DNA of 64,000 nt from Pseudomonas sp. FP2196 (GCF_030687715.1 NZ_CP117445.1:3399501-3463500), one strand, 5' to 3'; counted from the first letter of the stretch, positions 29,811 to 38,535 are shown. The notes: a model not told the origin generated them from the letters alone. Made by a program: numbers and translations.

Positions 29811-30814
29811 TAAATCTTTTTTGGCCAGCTCGGCACTTCACGACGGCTGCCGGTGGCAAGCGCTGTAGCCGGCATGTCGCCCCACTGACCCTGCCCTTCG
29901 TTCGGGTTGGCCTGCGCGTTGGCTGGGGATTGCGCGGGTTGTTGCTGAGGACTCGACCGGGTTTGTTCACGACGACGATGGCGCAAGGCAAATTCCGCCA
30001 CCGCGTCAATGTCCTGTTCGGCAATGGCCGTGGCGCCGCGCCATGCAGCATGGGCGCGGGCAGCGCGCAACCACACCAGATCCGCGCGCAAACCATCGAC
30101 GCCAGCGGCAAAACAACGCTCGGTGATTTGCGCCAGAGCCGCATCATCCAGAGGAATACCGGCCAAGGTAATTCGGGCATTTTCACAACGTTCGCGAAGG
30201 GTTTGCTGCTCGGTTTCCCAAAGCGCACAGAACGTTTGCGGGTCGCTATCGAAGTCGAGACGACGACGGATTATCTGCCCACGCTCGCTCGGTGCGGTGT
30301 GGCCACTGAGCGCGACGTTCAGACCGAAGCGGTCGAGCAACTGCGGACGCAACTCTCCCTCTTCCGGGTTCATGGTGCCGATCAGGACAAACTTCGCCGA
30401 ATGCCGATGGGAGATGCCGTCGCGCTCGATCAGGTTGGTGCCGCTGGCAGCGACATCGAGCAGCAGATCCACCAAGTGATCGGGCAACAAGTTGACTTCA
30501 TCGACGTAGAGCACGCCGCCATCGGCCTTGGCCAGCACACCGGGGGAAAACTGCGCGCGACCGTCGCTCAGCGCCGCGTCGAGATCGAGTGTGCCGACCA
30601 GCCTTTCTTCGGTGGCGCCCAGCGGTAGCGTGACGAACTGGCCGCTGGCGAGCAGATCCGCCAGGCCTCGCGCCAGAGTGGTTTTAGCCATGCCGCGCGG
30701 GCCTTCGATGAGTACGCCGCCGATTTTCGGGTCGATGGCGGTGAGGCACAGGGCGAGTTTCAGATCGTCGGCGCCGACCACGGCAGAGAGCGGGAAATGC
30801 GGGGTGTCGGTCAT
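29810..30814 (-). CDS. ChlI-like AAA+ ATPase, putative cobaltochelatase/magnesium chelatase subunit
   Basis: AAA+ protein of 334 residues related to the BchI/ChlI subunit of magnesium chelatase. Walker A is GPRGMAKTT at 38-46, Walker B is GGVLYVDEVNLL, and sensor 1 is in LIGTMNPEEG. A Gln/Pro/Asn-rich linker closes the protein. It would supply ATP-driven remodelling to CobN, encoded just upstream, with the VWA protein encoded just downstream as adaptor. P. aeruginosa has a comparable cobN-linked arrangement. Confidence 0.88.
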   Translation of the reverse strand: MTDTPHFPLSAVVGADDLKLALCLTAIDPKIGGVLIEGPRGMAKTTLARGLADLLASGQFVTLPLGATEERLVGTLDLDAALSDGRAQFSPGVLAKADGGVLYVDEVNLLPDHLVDLLLDVAASGTNLIERDGISHRHSAKFVLIGTMNPEEGELRPQLLDRFGLNVALSGHTAPSERGQIIRRRLDFDSDPQTFCALWETEQQTLRERCENARITLAGIPLDDAALAQITERCFAAGVDGLRADLVWLRAARAHAAWRGATAIAEQDIDAVAEFALRHRRREQTRSSPQQQPAQSPANAQANPNEGQGQWGDMPATALATGSRREVPSWPKKI

Positions 30815-30876
30815 TGATTTTTTTCTCTTTCGTGGTCGTCGGTGTTCTTGAGAGTTTTGGTGTTGCAGGTGTTGCC

Positions 30877-30918
30877 CTCACCCTAGCCCAAGGGGAGAGG
30901 GCTGGGGTGAGAGTAGCT
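30877..30918. repeat. Short dispersed inverted repeat
   Basis: CCCTCACCCTAGCCC and GGGCTGGGGTGAGAG flank GGGGAGA in the gap between cobN and the ATPase gene. A similar CCCTCACCC...GGGTGAGGG hairpin occurs at about 60772-60800. Such repeats are common between Pseudomonas genes. Confidence 0.5.
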
Positions 30919-30928
30919 TTTGAACGGG

Positions 30929-33900
30929 CTACATATCTTCTTCTATATCCAGCAACAAATTCTCCAGCGCCTCTTTATAAGCCCCCGGCTCCTGCCACAT
31001 CCCGCGCTGCTGAGCTTCCAGCATCCGCTCGGTCATGTCCCGCAGTGCATGCGGATTATGCTCACGAACAAAATCGCGCGTTGCCGGATCGAGCAGATAA
31101 GCATCGGCCAGCAGGGCGTACTGGTGATCGTCGATCAACTGCGTGGTGGCATCGAACGCGAACAGGTTATCAACGGTCGCCGCCATCTCGAACACGCCTT
31201 TATAGCCGTGACGCTTGACCCCGTCGATCCACTTTGGATTCGCCGCCCGCGAGCGGATCACCCGGTTCAGCTCTTCTTTCAGAGTGCGGATCTTGGGTAA
31301 ATCCGGCTGGCTGTGATCACCGTGATAACTGGCCGCCGCTTCGCCCCGCAAAGTCTCGACGGCGGCGAGCATGCCGCCCTGGAACTGGTAATAGTCGTTG
31401 GAATCGAGCAGATCGTGCTCACGGTTGTCCTGGTTTTGCAGAATCGCTTGTACCTGGCTGAGGCGCTGGACGAACTGTTCGCGAGCAGCGGTGCCCTCAT
31501 CAGAACCGCCATAAGCGTACGCGCCCCAGTTCAGGTAAACCTCGGCGAGATCTCCGCGGGTCTGCCACAAACGACCGTCGATGGCGCCCTGCACGCCCGC
31601 GCCGTAGGCACCCGGTTTGGCGCCGAAGATTCGCCACCCAGCCTGACGCCGCGCGGTCTCTTCATCCAGACCCGATTGCAGCAGCGCTTGGCGTTCTGCG
31701 CGCACTTTGGCGGCCAAGGGGTTGAGATCATCCGGCTCGTCCAGCGCAGCCACCGCTTGCACGGCCGCATCGAACAAACGGATGAGATTGGCGAACGCAT
31801 CGCGGAAGAACCCTGAAACCCGCAACGTCACATCGACACGCGGTCGGTCCAGCAGGCTCAGTGGCAGAATCTCGAAATCATCGACGCGCTGACTGCCGGT
31901 GGCCCACACCGGCCGCACGCCCATCAGCGCCATGGCCTGGGCGATATCATCGCCACCGGTGCGCATGGTCGCGGTGCCCCAGACTGACAAACCGAGCTGG
32001 CGCAAATGATCGCCGTGATCCTGCAAATGCCGTTCGAGGATCAGCGTGGCCGACTGGAAACCGATGCGCCACGCGGTGGTGGTCGGCAAGTTGCGCACGT
32101 CCACCGAGTAGAAGTTGCGGCCGGTGGGCAATACGTCGAGACGACCGCGACTTGGCGCGCCGCTCGGGCCGGCGGGGACGAAGCGGCCGCTGAGGGCATC
32201 GAGCAGACCGCGCATTTCTGCCGGGCCACAGGCGTCGAGGCGTGGAGCGACGACTTCGTGCAGGTTCTCGATGATGGCGCTGACTTCAGCCCAACCCGAC
32301 GCCTGTAGGAGTGAGCCTGCTCGTGATGGCGGTGTTTCTGTAAATGAAATGTCACCTGACCCTACGCTATCGCGAACAGGCTCACCCCTACAGGGCTCGT
32401 GCAGTGTCTGGGAGATCAGCTCAGCGGCGAACAATTCCAGGCGTTCACGAGTGTCGCCAGCGGTACGCCAGACTTCTTCGCTGACCGCTTGCAGTTCGAC
32501 AGGACGCGGGCCAAGCCACGGATCAGCCAGTGCGCAATCCAGCGGATCAAAGCCCAACTCAAACGCCTTGGCCAACGCTCGCAGTAGACTCGATTGCGCA
32601 CCTTTGCCATCACCCCGGGGAATGCGCAGCAACGCCAGCAACGTATCGATGCGCAAACGCCCGGTCGGCGATTCGCCAAAAATGTGCAAGCCGTCGCGAA
32701 TCTGCGACTCCTTCAGGTCACACAAATACGTATCGAGGCGCGGCAGCCAGATCGCCGCATCGGCGTCGCTGTCCAGCGCCGCGTCGAGCTGCAGTTCACG
32801 ATCGATCTGCGTGTCACGCACCAGTTGCAGAATGTCCCGTTGCAATTCGCGGGCGCGGCGTGGATCGAGCAGTTGCGCCTCGTAATACTCGTCAGCCAGC
32901 AGTTCCAGATTGCGCAGCGGCCCATAGGTTTCGGCGCGGGTCAGCGGCGGCATCAGGTGGTCGATGATCACCGCTTGCGTGCGCCGTTTGGCCTGGGCGC
33001 CCTCGCCCGGATCGTTGACGATAAACGGATAGATATTTGGCAGCGGCCCGAGCAACGCATCCGGCCAGCAGTTCTCCGACAACCCTACGCCTTTTCCCGG
33101 CAGCCATTCGAGGTTGCCGTGCTTGCCGACGTGGATCACACCGTGGGCGCCGTAGGTGTTGCGCAGCCAGAAGTAGAACGCCAGATAAGCGTGGGGCGGC
33201 ACCAGATCCGGGTCGTGATAGACCGCGCTCGGATCCACCTGATAACCCCGCGCCGGTTGAATACCGACAAAGGTCAGGCCAAAGCGCAGGCCGGCGATCA
33301 TCATTCGCCCGTCGCGGCACATCGGATCGTTTTGCGGCGATCCCCAGCGCTCGACCACCGCCGCACGGTTGGCGTCGGGCAGTGCGTTGAACATCGTCAG
33401 GTAATCGTCCATGGCCAGACTTTGCTGGCATGGGCGCAGGTCTATCGTGTCGAGATCATTGCTGACGCCGCCGAGCAATTGCTGAATCAGTTCGGTGCCG
33501 GTATCCGGCAACTCTGCCGTGACCGGATAACCCTCAGCCTGCAATACGCGAAGGATGTTCAGCGCCGCCGCCGGCGTGTCGAGGCCGACGCCATTACCGA
33601 TGCGTCCGTCGCGGGTCGGGTAGTTGGCGAGAACCAGCGCAATGCGTTTCTCGACGTTCGGAAGGCGCGCCAAATCGATCCAGCGCCGCGCCAGTTCGGC
33701 GACGAAGTCCATGCGCCCCGGTTGCGCCCGATAGCAAACCACATCGGACTGACTGCGTTCACTGCGCCAGGCCAGATCCTTGAAGCTGATCGGGCGGCTG
33801 ATGATGCGCCCGTCGAGCTCCGGCAAAGCAATGTGCATCGCCAGATCCCGCGGCCCAAGGCCCTGCTCGCTTTCACGCCAGCCGGGTTCGTTGTCCTGGG

Positions 33901-34777
33901 CGCAGATCGCCTGAATCACCGGGATATTGCGGCGAAACGGCCGCAGGTGAGGCGCTTCAGGGCTGGACTGGGCGAAACCGGTGGTGTTGAGAATCACCCC
34001 CGCCTCGACTTCATCCAGCCAATCCTCGACCACCGACAGGCAGCCGGGCTCTTTCAGACTGGCTACCGCGATCGGCAACGGATTGAGCCCCGCGGCCTGC
34101 AAACGCTGGCAGAAAACATCGATAAACGCGGTGTTCGCCGCTTGCAGGTGCGAGCGGTAAAACAGCACCGCCGCGACCGGTTGATCGGGCAGCCATTCGG
34201 CTTGCCAGTCACTCAGGGCGGCGGAGGTTGTTTGCGGATGGTAAATCGCCGTGCGCGGCAAGGCTTGCGGCTCGCCCCAGGTGTAATCGCGGGCCAGCCA
34301 GCGATTGGCCAGACAGCGGAAGAAGTCCAGCGCATTGCCCATACCGCCCTGCCGCAAGAACTGCCAGAGCCGGTCGCGATCCTCGGCAGGCACGGTGCTC
34401 AAATCGCTGAGTTCCGGGTCTGGCCGATCATCGCCCGGCACCAGAATCACCTGTACGCCGCGTTCGGCCAGCTCGATCAGCCGCTCGACGCCATAACGCC
34501 AATAGGCGATGCCACCGTGCAGCGAGATCAGGATCACCTTGGCATGACGCAGTACTTCATCGACGTACAGATCGACCGAAGCGTGATTCTGCACCTGCAT
34601 CGGGTTGGCCAGACGCAGGCTCGGATAATCCTCGGGCAACTGCTGCGCGGCTTCGGCGAGCAGCGCCAGGCTGGAGTCGCCGCTGCACAGGATCACCAGC
34701 TCGGCGGGGGTTTGCCCAAGATCGGCGATGTTGTCATCCGACACGAAACCGCCGGGCTGGGTCCTGAGCAGGTGCAT
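30929..34777 (-). CDS. cobN: Cobaltochelatase large subunit CobN
   Basis: Protein of 1282 residues, catalytic subunit of the aerobic cobaltochelatase. Family features include the N-terminal ADGVILISLHGG-like VILISLHGGIAYWRYG, the HGVIHVGKHGNLEWLPGKG stretch (His residues near the metal site), and the C-terminal ATVDNLFAFDATT. Residues about 794-826 (HEPCRGEPVRDSVG to SLLQASG) are encoded by a REP pair inside the gene and have no place in the family; without them the length would be near 1250. The frame is kept, so the protein may still work. The start lies three bases after the cobW stop, so the two are co-transcribed behind the minus-strand cobalamin riboswitch. Confidence 0.94.
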   Translation of the reverse strand: MHLLRTQPGGFVSDDNIADLGQTPAELVILCSGDSSLALLAEAAQQLPEDYPSLRLANPMQVQNHASVDLYVDEVLRHAKVILISLHGGIAYWRYGVERLIELAERGVQVILVPGDDRPDPELSDLSTVPAEDRDRLWQFLRQGGMGNALDFFRCLANRWLARDYTWGEPQALPRTAIYHPQTTSAALSDWQAEWLPDQPVAAVLFYRSHLQAANTAFIDVFCQRLQAAGLNPLPIAVASLKEPGCLSVVEDWLDEVEAGVILNTTGFAQSSPEAPHLRPFRRNIPVIQAICAQDNEPGWRESEQGLGPRDLAMHIALPELDGRIISRPISFKDLAWRSERSQSDVVCYRAQPGRMDFVAELARRWIDLARLPNVEKRIALVLANYPTRDGRIGNGVGLDTPAAALNILRVLQAEGYPVTAELPDTGTELIQQLLGGVSNDLDTIDLRPCQQSLAMDDYLTMFNALPDANRAAVVERWGSPQNDPMCRDGRMMIAGLRFGLTFVGIQPARGYQVDPSAVYHDPDLVPPHAYLAFYFWLRNTYGAHGVIHVGKHGNLEWLPGKGVGLSENCWPDALLGPLPNIYPFIVNDPGEGAQAKRRTQAVIIDHLMPPLTRAETYGPLRNLELLADEYYEAQLLDPRRARELQRDILQLVRDTQIDRELQLDAALDSDADAAIWLPRLDTYLCDLKESQIRDGLHIFGESPTGRLRIDTLLALLRIPRGDGKGAQSSLLRALAKAFELGFDPLDCALADPWLGPRPVELQAVSEEVWRTAGDTRERLELFAAELISQTLHEPCRGEPVRDSVGSGDISFTETPPSRAGSLLQASGWAEVSAIIENLHEVVAPRLDACGPAEMRGLLDALSGRFVPAGPSGAPSRGRLDVLPTGRNFYSVDVRNLPTTTAWRIGFQSATLILERHLQDHGDHLRQLGLSVWGTATMRTGGDDIAQAMALMGVRPVWATGSQRVDDFEILPLSLLDRPRVDVTLRVSGFFRDAFANLIRLFDAAVQAVAALDEPDDLNPLAAKVRAERQALLQSGLDEETARRQAGWRIFGAKPGAYGAGVQGAIDGRLWQTRGDLAEVYLNWGAYAYGGSDEGTAAREQFVQRLSQVQAILQNQDNREHDLLDSNDYYQFQGGMLAAVETLRGEAAASYHGDHSQPDLPKIRTLKEELNRVIRSRAANPKWIDGVKRHGYKGVFEMAATVDNLFAFDATTQLIDDHQYALLADAYLLDPATRDFVREHNPHALRDMTERMLEAQQRGMWQEPGAYKEALENLLLDIEEDM
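32302..32395. repeat. REP pair inside cobN
   Basis: Facing copies of the REP type with core CCTGTAGGAGTGAGCCTGCT and its complement, about 38 bases apart, lie wholly inside the cobN reading frame. They are the same type as the intergenic pair at 18813. The reading frame passes through without a stop. Confidence 0.85.
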
Positions 34778-34780
34778 GGC

Positions 34781-35851
34781 TTAAACGCTGAGTGCGGCGC
34801 GCAGTTGCGCTTCGAGTTGAGCGGCGTCGAGTTCCTGACCGATCAACACCAGACGCGTGACGCGGGCTTCTTCGGTGCCCCACTGACGGTCGAAGTGCTT
34901 GTCGAAACGCGTACCCACGCCTTGAATCAGCAGGCGCATCGGTTTGTTCGGGATCGCTGCAAACCCCTTCACACGCAGGATGCCGTGCTGGACCACCAGT
35001 TGCGTCAGGGCGTCGAGCAGCAAGCTTTCGTCGGCTTGCGGCAGCTCGATGGAGATCGAATCGAAAGCGTCGTGATCGTGGTCATCGTGATCGTCGTCAC
35101 CGTCGTGGTGGTGATCGTGATGGCTGTGGCGGCTATCGATGTGTTCTTCGGAACCGGCGCCGAGTCCGATCAGCACGTCCAGCGGCAGACGGCCGTTGCT
35201 GGCTTCGACGATTTTCACCGCTGGCGGCAGTTCTTCGGCGACTTCAAGACGTACGCGAGCGAGGTCTTCCGGGCTGGTCTGGTCGGCTTTGTTGAGAATG
35301 ACGAGGTCGGCGCTGGCCAGTTGGTCGGCGAACAATTCGTGCAGCGGCGACTCGTGGTCCAGATTCGGATCGAGTTTGCGCTGGGCATCGACCTGATCCG
35401 GGAACGCGGCGAAGGTGCCGGCGGCCACGGCCGGGCTGTCGACCACGGTGATGACCGCATCAACGGTGCAGGCGCTGCGGATTTCCGGCCACTGGAAGGC
35501 TTGTACCAGCGGTTTTGGCAGGGCCAGACCGGAGGTTTCGATGAGGATGTGGTCGAGGTCGCCGCGACGGGCAACCAGTTCGCGCATCACCGGGAAGAAT
35601 TCTTCCTGAACGGTGCAGCACAGGCAGCCGTTGGCCAGTTCGTAAACGCGTCCGGTGGCTTCTTCTTCGGTGCAGCCGATGGTGCATTGCTTGAGGATCT
35701 CACCGTCGATGCCCAGCTCGCCGAACTCGTTGACGATCACCGCGATGCGGCGGCCCTGAGCGTTGTCGAGCATGTGTCGCAGCAAGGTGGTTTTGCCCGA
35801 GCCGAGGAAGCCGGTGACGATGGTGACGGGGAGTTTGGCCAGTGTTTTCAT
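34781..35851 (-). CDS. cobW: CobW GTPase, COG0523 metallochaperone
   Basis: G3E-family GTPase of 356 residues. The P-loop GFLGSGKT is at 14-21, the metal-binding CxCC motif (CLCC) at 76-79, and the guanine-specificity region is in LVILNKADQ. A His/Asp-rich stretch near 233-262 (HSHHDHHHDGDDDHDDH) adds a second likely metal site. CobW is thought to deliver cobalt to the chelatase, here CobN. The ATG at 35851 matches the family start; longer frames reach into the riboswitch. Its ribosome-binding AAGGG lies in a hairpin that can form just before the start. Confidence 0.95.
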   Translation of the reverse strand: MKTLAKLPVTIVTGFLGSGKTTLLRHMLDNAQGRRIAVIVNEFGELGIDGEILKQCTIGCTEEEATGRVYELANGCLCCTVQEEFFPVMRELVARRGDLDHILIETSGLALPKPLVQAFQWPEIRSACTVDAVITVVDSPAVAAGTFAAFPDQVDAQRKLDPNLDHESPLHELFADQLASADLVILNKADQTSPEDLARVRLEVAEELPPAVKIVEASNGRLPLDVLIGLGAGSEEHIDSRHSHHDHHHDGDDDHDDHDHDAFDSISIELPQADESLLLDALTQLVVQHGILRVKGFAAIPNKPMRLLIQGVGTRFDKHFDRQWGTEEARVTRLVLIGQELDAAQLEAQLRAALSV

Positions 35852-35852
35852 C

Positions 35853-35883
35853 GGTATGCCCTTTGGCAAGGTGGCGGGCATAC
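35853..35883 (-). promoter_or_regulatory. RBS-sequestering hairpin before cobW
   Basis: On the minus strand GTATGCCC (35883-35876) pairs perfectly with GGGCATAC (35861-35854), ending two bases before the cobW ATG. The Shine-Dalgarno AAGGG is partly in the 3' arm. This is the expected expression platform for translational control by the riboswitch upstream. Confidence 0.6.
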
Positions 35884-35954
35884 GGGACGAGAACCGGCAA
35901 CGCGAGCACGCGCCGGAAGCATTCGCCACCGGATCACCCCGCCCGGTTGTAGTG

Positions 35955-36148
35955 AGAATCTGGACGAGGCAGGTCTCCTGGCTGACGGTGTTCAGGCATT
36001 GGGCCTGGCATTCGTTGCGCCTTCCCGCTGGCTCTGTGGATTGAGCTGGCAGTGGCTTGGCAACGAACTTCACCGTTCACAGTTGCGGGGGCAGCCGCGG
36101 CATTGACCGCGTTCCCTTCTTAGCTTCGGCTAGTGCCGAAGAACCTCG
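35955..36148 (-). promoter_or_regulatory. Cobalamin riboswitch upstream of cobW-cobN
   Basis: Read on the minus strand, it shows the ordered signatures of an AdoCbl aptamer: GAAGGGAACGCGG with the following GCTGCCCCCGCAACTGT (about 36115-36075), then GCCACTG, then CGGGAAGGCGCAACGAA, and the B12 box AGCCAGGAGACCTGCCTC at 35983-35966. It would repress cobW, cobN and the downstream ATPase and VWA genes when adenosylcobalamin is plentiful. Confidence 0.93.
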
Positions 36149-36194
36149 AAAGCGCAAGGCTACGCATGGCTTGCTTATGGGTCAATGTTTGGTT

Positions 36195-36365
36195 TGGGGG
36201 CCTATCCGTTGCTGCGGTGATGGCTGCTTAGGGTTCCGCCCTTACGGCGGGTCACCTTTTCCAAACGCCGGAATGCCGGCCCAGCGAAAAGGTAACCCAA
36301 AAGGCTTTACCCTGACGTACGGCACTTCGCTGAGGCTCAGTGTTCCCTCGCTACGGTGGGCCTGG
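36195..36365. repeat. Left arm of long inverted repeat element
   Basis: This arm matches the reverse complement of 36694-36837. The outer 70 or so bases are almost identical (for example TGCTGCGGTGATGGCTGCTT), and weaker similarity continues through the AAGGTAACCC and CCCTGACGT stretches. It resembles dispersed intergenic repeats of Pseudomonas that are often mis-annotated as short ORFs. Confidence 0.8.
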
Positions 36366-36401
36366 AGATCAAAAGCAACGTCAAAAGCCAGAGCCAGAGC
36401 G

Positions 36402-36437
36402 GATCAAAAGATCGCAGCCTTCGGCAGCTCCTACAGG
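36402..36437. repeat. Single REP copy inside the inverted repeat element
   Basis: One copy of the type GATCGCAGCCTTCGGCAGCT, followed at about 36476-36500 by part of another type (CTGGCAAGCCAGCTCC). Both lie between the long arms. Confidence 0.65.
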
Positions 36438-36693
36438 GAATGAGTACACCCACCAGAGCCTGGTCGGCTGTCAGGCCTCGCTGGCAAGCCAGCTCCAAAA
36501 AAAATAAGTACACCCGCCCCACTCAACACAATGAGCGTTAGCTCGAGTACCGCTCTTGATCTTAAAAAGGCCCGTCGGCAGGCTGAGTGGAGGGATTGAT
36601 CCGGGGGTGGGAGCGCAGCGACCGTTTGGCGAAGCCAAACACATCGAGAGGAGGTGCAGCGAAGCAAACCGCAGGCGACTGCGCCCGGATCGA

Positions 36694-36837
36694 TCCCGGA
36701 GCGAAGGAACCCGAGCCACAGCGGGGGCCGAACGTCAGGGCACAGACCTTTGGTTACTTTGGGGCGTTTGCCAAAGTGACCCGCCGTAAAGGCGGAACCC
36801 TAAGCAGCCATCACCGCAGCAACGGATATGCCCCCAT
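36694..36837. repeat. Right arm of long inverted repeat element
   Basis: Inverted partner of the arm at 36195. Bases 36763-36836 pair with 36195-36269 with few mismatches. The stretch between the arms, 36366-36693, has no gene I can support and contains two REP fragments and a purine-rich part. Confidence 0.8.
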
Positions 36838-36879
36838 TCAATTGACTCAAATCCCCCCAACATGCTCTCCTACGCAACT

Positions 36880-37076
36880 TGTTACGGGTGCCCTTCACAG
36901 GGTGAAACGGGAAACCGGTGAATCATGTGCTTTACTCTAAAGCCATGTCAGTCCGGTGCTGCCCCCGCAACGGTAAGCGAGCGAAGCGTCAAAACCACTG
37001 TGCCGGCAAGGTATGGGAAGGTGACGCTTGCAGGTCGGCCCTACGCCAACCCCTCGTGAGCCCGGAGACCGGCCCG
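36880..37076 (+). promoter_or_regulatory. Cobalamin riboswitch upstream of cbtB-cbtA-cobE-cobM
   Basis: Plus-strand AdoCbl aptamer: GGGTGCCCTTCACAGGGTGA, then GGGAAACCGGTGAATC, the core GCTGCCCCCGCAACGGTA, GCCGGCAAGGTATGGGAAGG and the B12 box GAGCCCGGAGACCGGCC ending near 37074. It would shut down cobalt uptake genes when cobalamin is sufficient. A TTGACT at 36842-36847 is a possible -35 element. Confidence 0.93.
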
Positions 37077-37143
37077 CAACACACAGCCCGCATTTGTGCG
37101 TCGCTGAACATAACAAACCCGCGGTGGGCGGGCGCTGTTCGAA

Positions 37144-37173
37144 CCCCTGCGTGCCCGATTCGCAGGGGGTTTC
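37144..37173 (+). terminator. Terminator-like hairpin between riboswitch and cbtB
   Basis: CCCCTGCG (37144) pairs with CGCAGGGG (37161), followed by GTTTC. It lies between the aptamer and cbtB and could be the transcriptional switch of the riboswitch. The T run is short, so the call is moderate. Confidence 0.5.
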
Positions 37174-37214
37174 ATGCGCTCTATTACCCCGCTGACATTC
37201 CAGAGGGAAGCGCC

Positions 37215-37412
37215 ATGTCGATCATCAGCAGCACCGGCAGCAACACGGATAAAATCGCCAGCACCACCACCCTGAGCCAACGCCTGACCGCCGCCATCTT
37301 CGCGTCGATCCTCGGCGCCAGCCTGGTTTATTTCGCCGGTTTCTCGCATATCGAAGCAGTGCACAACGCCGCCCACGATACCCGCCACAGCGCCGCGTTC
37401 CCGTGCCACTGA
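37215..37412 (+). CDS. cbtB: Cobalt transporter subunit CbtB
   Basis: Small membrane protein of 65 residues with one helix (about 23-43, LTAAIFASILGASLVYFAGF). The C-terminal tail, rich in His and ending FPCH, is the predicted metal-binding end of CbtB. CbtAB is a predicted B12-regulated cobalt importer in proteobacteria. GAGGGAAG precedes the ATG. A longer frame from 36918 passes through the riboswitch and is rejected. Confidence 0.93.
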   Translation: MSIISSTGSNTDKIASTTTLSQRLTAAIFASILGASLVYFAGFSHIEAVHNAAHDTRHSAAFPCH

Positions 37413-37423
37413 GACCTGCCGAC

Positions 37424-38125
37424 ATGATCAAGCGAATTGCGCAGACAGCAGGTTTTACCGGTCTGCTGGCCGCCCTGCTCCTCACCCTGCTGCAAAGTTT
37501 CTGGGTTTCGCCGCTGATTCTGCAGGCCGAAACCTACGAAAAGTCTGAACCGGCGGCTGAGATGCACGAACATGCAGCCGGCGCCACTGCCCATACTCAC
37601 GATGCTGAAGCGTGGGAGCCGGAAGACGGCTGGCAGCGCGTGGTTTCGACCACCGGCGGCAATCTGGTAGTGGCCGTGGGTTTTGCCCTGATGCTTGCCG
37701 GCCTATACACCCTGCGTGCACCGACCAAAACTTCGCAAGGCCTGCTCTGGGGGCTGGCCGGTTACGCTACGTTCGTCCTGGCACCGACCCTGGGCTTACC
37801 GCCTGAATTGCCAGGCACTGCTGCGGCGGATCTGGCTTCCCGGCAGCTCTGGTGGATCAGCACAGCCGCCTCCACCGCTGCAGGTCTGGCGTTGATCGCG
37901 TTCAGCCGTCACTGGCTGATGCGGATCCTCGGTGTGGCGATCCTTGCCGTGCCGCATGTGATCGGCGCCCCGCAACCGGAAGTGCATTCGATGCTGGCGC
38001 CAGAAGCCCTCGAAGCACAGTTCAAAATCGCTTCGCAGTTGACCAACGTGGCGTTCTGGCTGGCCCTGGGCCTGATCAGTGCCTGGTTGTTCCGCCGCAA
38101 AAGCGATGGCCAATACCACGCATGA
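37424..38125 (+). CDS. cbtA: Cobalt transporter subunit CbtA
   Basis: Membrane protein of 233 residues with about five helices. The loop after helix 1 carries the His-rich EMHEHAAGATAHTHDAEAWEP that probably binds cobalt. It starts 11 bases after cbtB, and its stop overlaps the cobE start (ATGA), so the two are coupled. The inferred function is cobalt uptake for the chelatase encoded across the divergent promoter. Confidence 0.92.
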   Translation: MIKRIAQTAGFTGLLAALLLTLLQSFWVSPLILQAETYEKSEPAAEMHEHAAGATAHTHDAEAWEPEDGWQRVVSTTGGNLVVAVGFALMLAGLYTLRAPTKTSQGLLWGLAGYATFVLAPTLGLPPELPGTAAADLASRQLWWISTAASTAAGLALIAFSRHWLMRILGVAILAVPHVIGAPQPEVHSMLAPEALEAQFKIASQLTNVAFWLALGLISAWLFRRKSDGQYHA

Positions 38126-38535
38126 CGAATGACCGCGCAGCGCCGACTTTCGTGGTCGGCCTGGGCTGCCAGCGCGGCTGCCCCGCCAGCACGCTGCGCG
38201 CGTTACTCGATCAAGCCTTGCAGGCCCATCGCATCGAACTGCAAGCAGTCAAAGCCTTGGCCAGCATCGACTTGAAGCGTGATGAGCCGGGCTTACAAGA
38301 ACTGGCCGCACAATTGGCCTTGCCGTTGCTGTACTTCAGCAGTGAACAATTGGCCAGTTACCAGCAACAGCTCAGTCATCACTCGCAGATCGCCTATGAA
38401 CGCACCGGTTGCTATGGAGTAGCGGAAAGTGCGGCGTTGGCACTTGCTGAACAACTGATTCAGGCACCGGCCAAACTGCTGATCTCCCGGCAAAAGTACG
38501 CGCAGGCAACGTTGGCATTGGCCGGCGCCGCGTAA
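38122..38535 (+). CDS. cobE: Cobalamin biosynthesis protein CobE
   Basis: Protein of 137 residues of the CobE/CbiG-C family. The N-terminal VVGLGCQRGCPASTLRALLD and the later TGCYGVAESAAL are the family's two conserved stretches. Its role in the aerobic corrin pathway is not fully defined; the related CbiG opens the delta-lactone in the anaerobic route. It is translationally coupled to cbtA. Confidence 0.9.
   Translation: MTNDRAAPTFVVGLGCQRGCPASTLRALLDQALQAHRIELQAVKALASIDLKRDEPGLQELAAQLALPLLYFSSEQLASYQQQLSHHSQIAYERTGCYGVAESAALALAEQLIQAPAKLLISRQKYAQATLALAGAA

Noticed and set aside
32594..36106. A 1170-codon open frame on the plus strand opposite cobN and cobW
   Set aside because: It mirrors the codon periodicity of the two genes on the other strand, has no family features, and passes through the minus-strand riboswitch. 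Long antisense frames are expected in GC-rich genes.
36587..36940. Open frames inside the inverted repeat element
   Set aside because: They correspond to repeat sequence often mis-called as short genes in Pseudomonas, with no ribosome-binding site.
36918..37412. A longer start for the cbtB frame
   Set aside because: The extra 99 codons lie in the cobalamin riboswitch and its hairpin; the ATG at 37215 has its own ribosome-binding site and matches the CbtB length.
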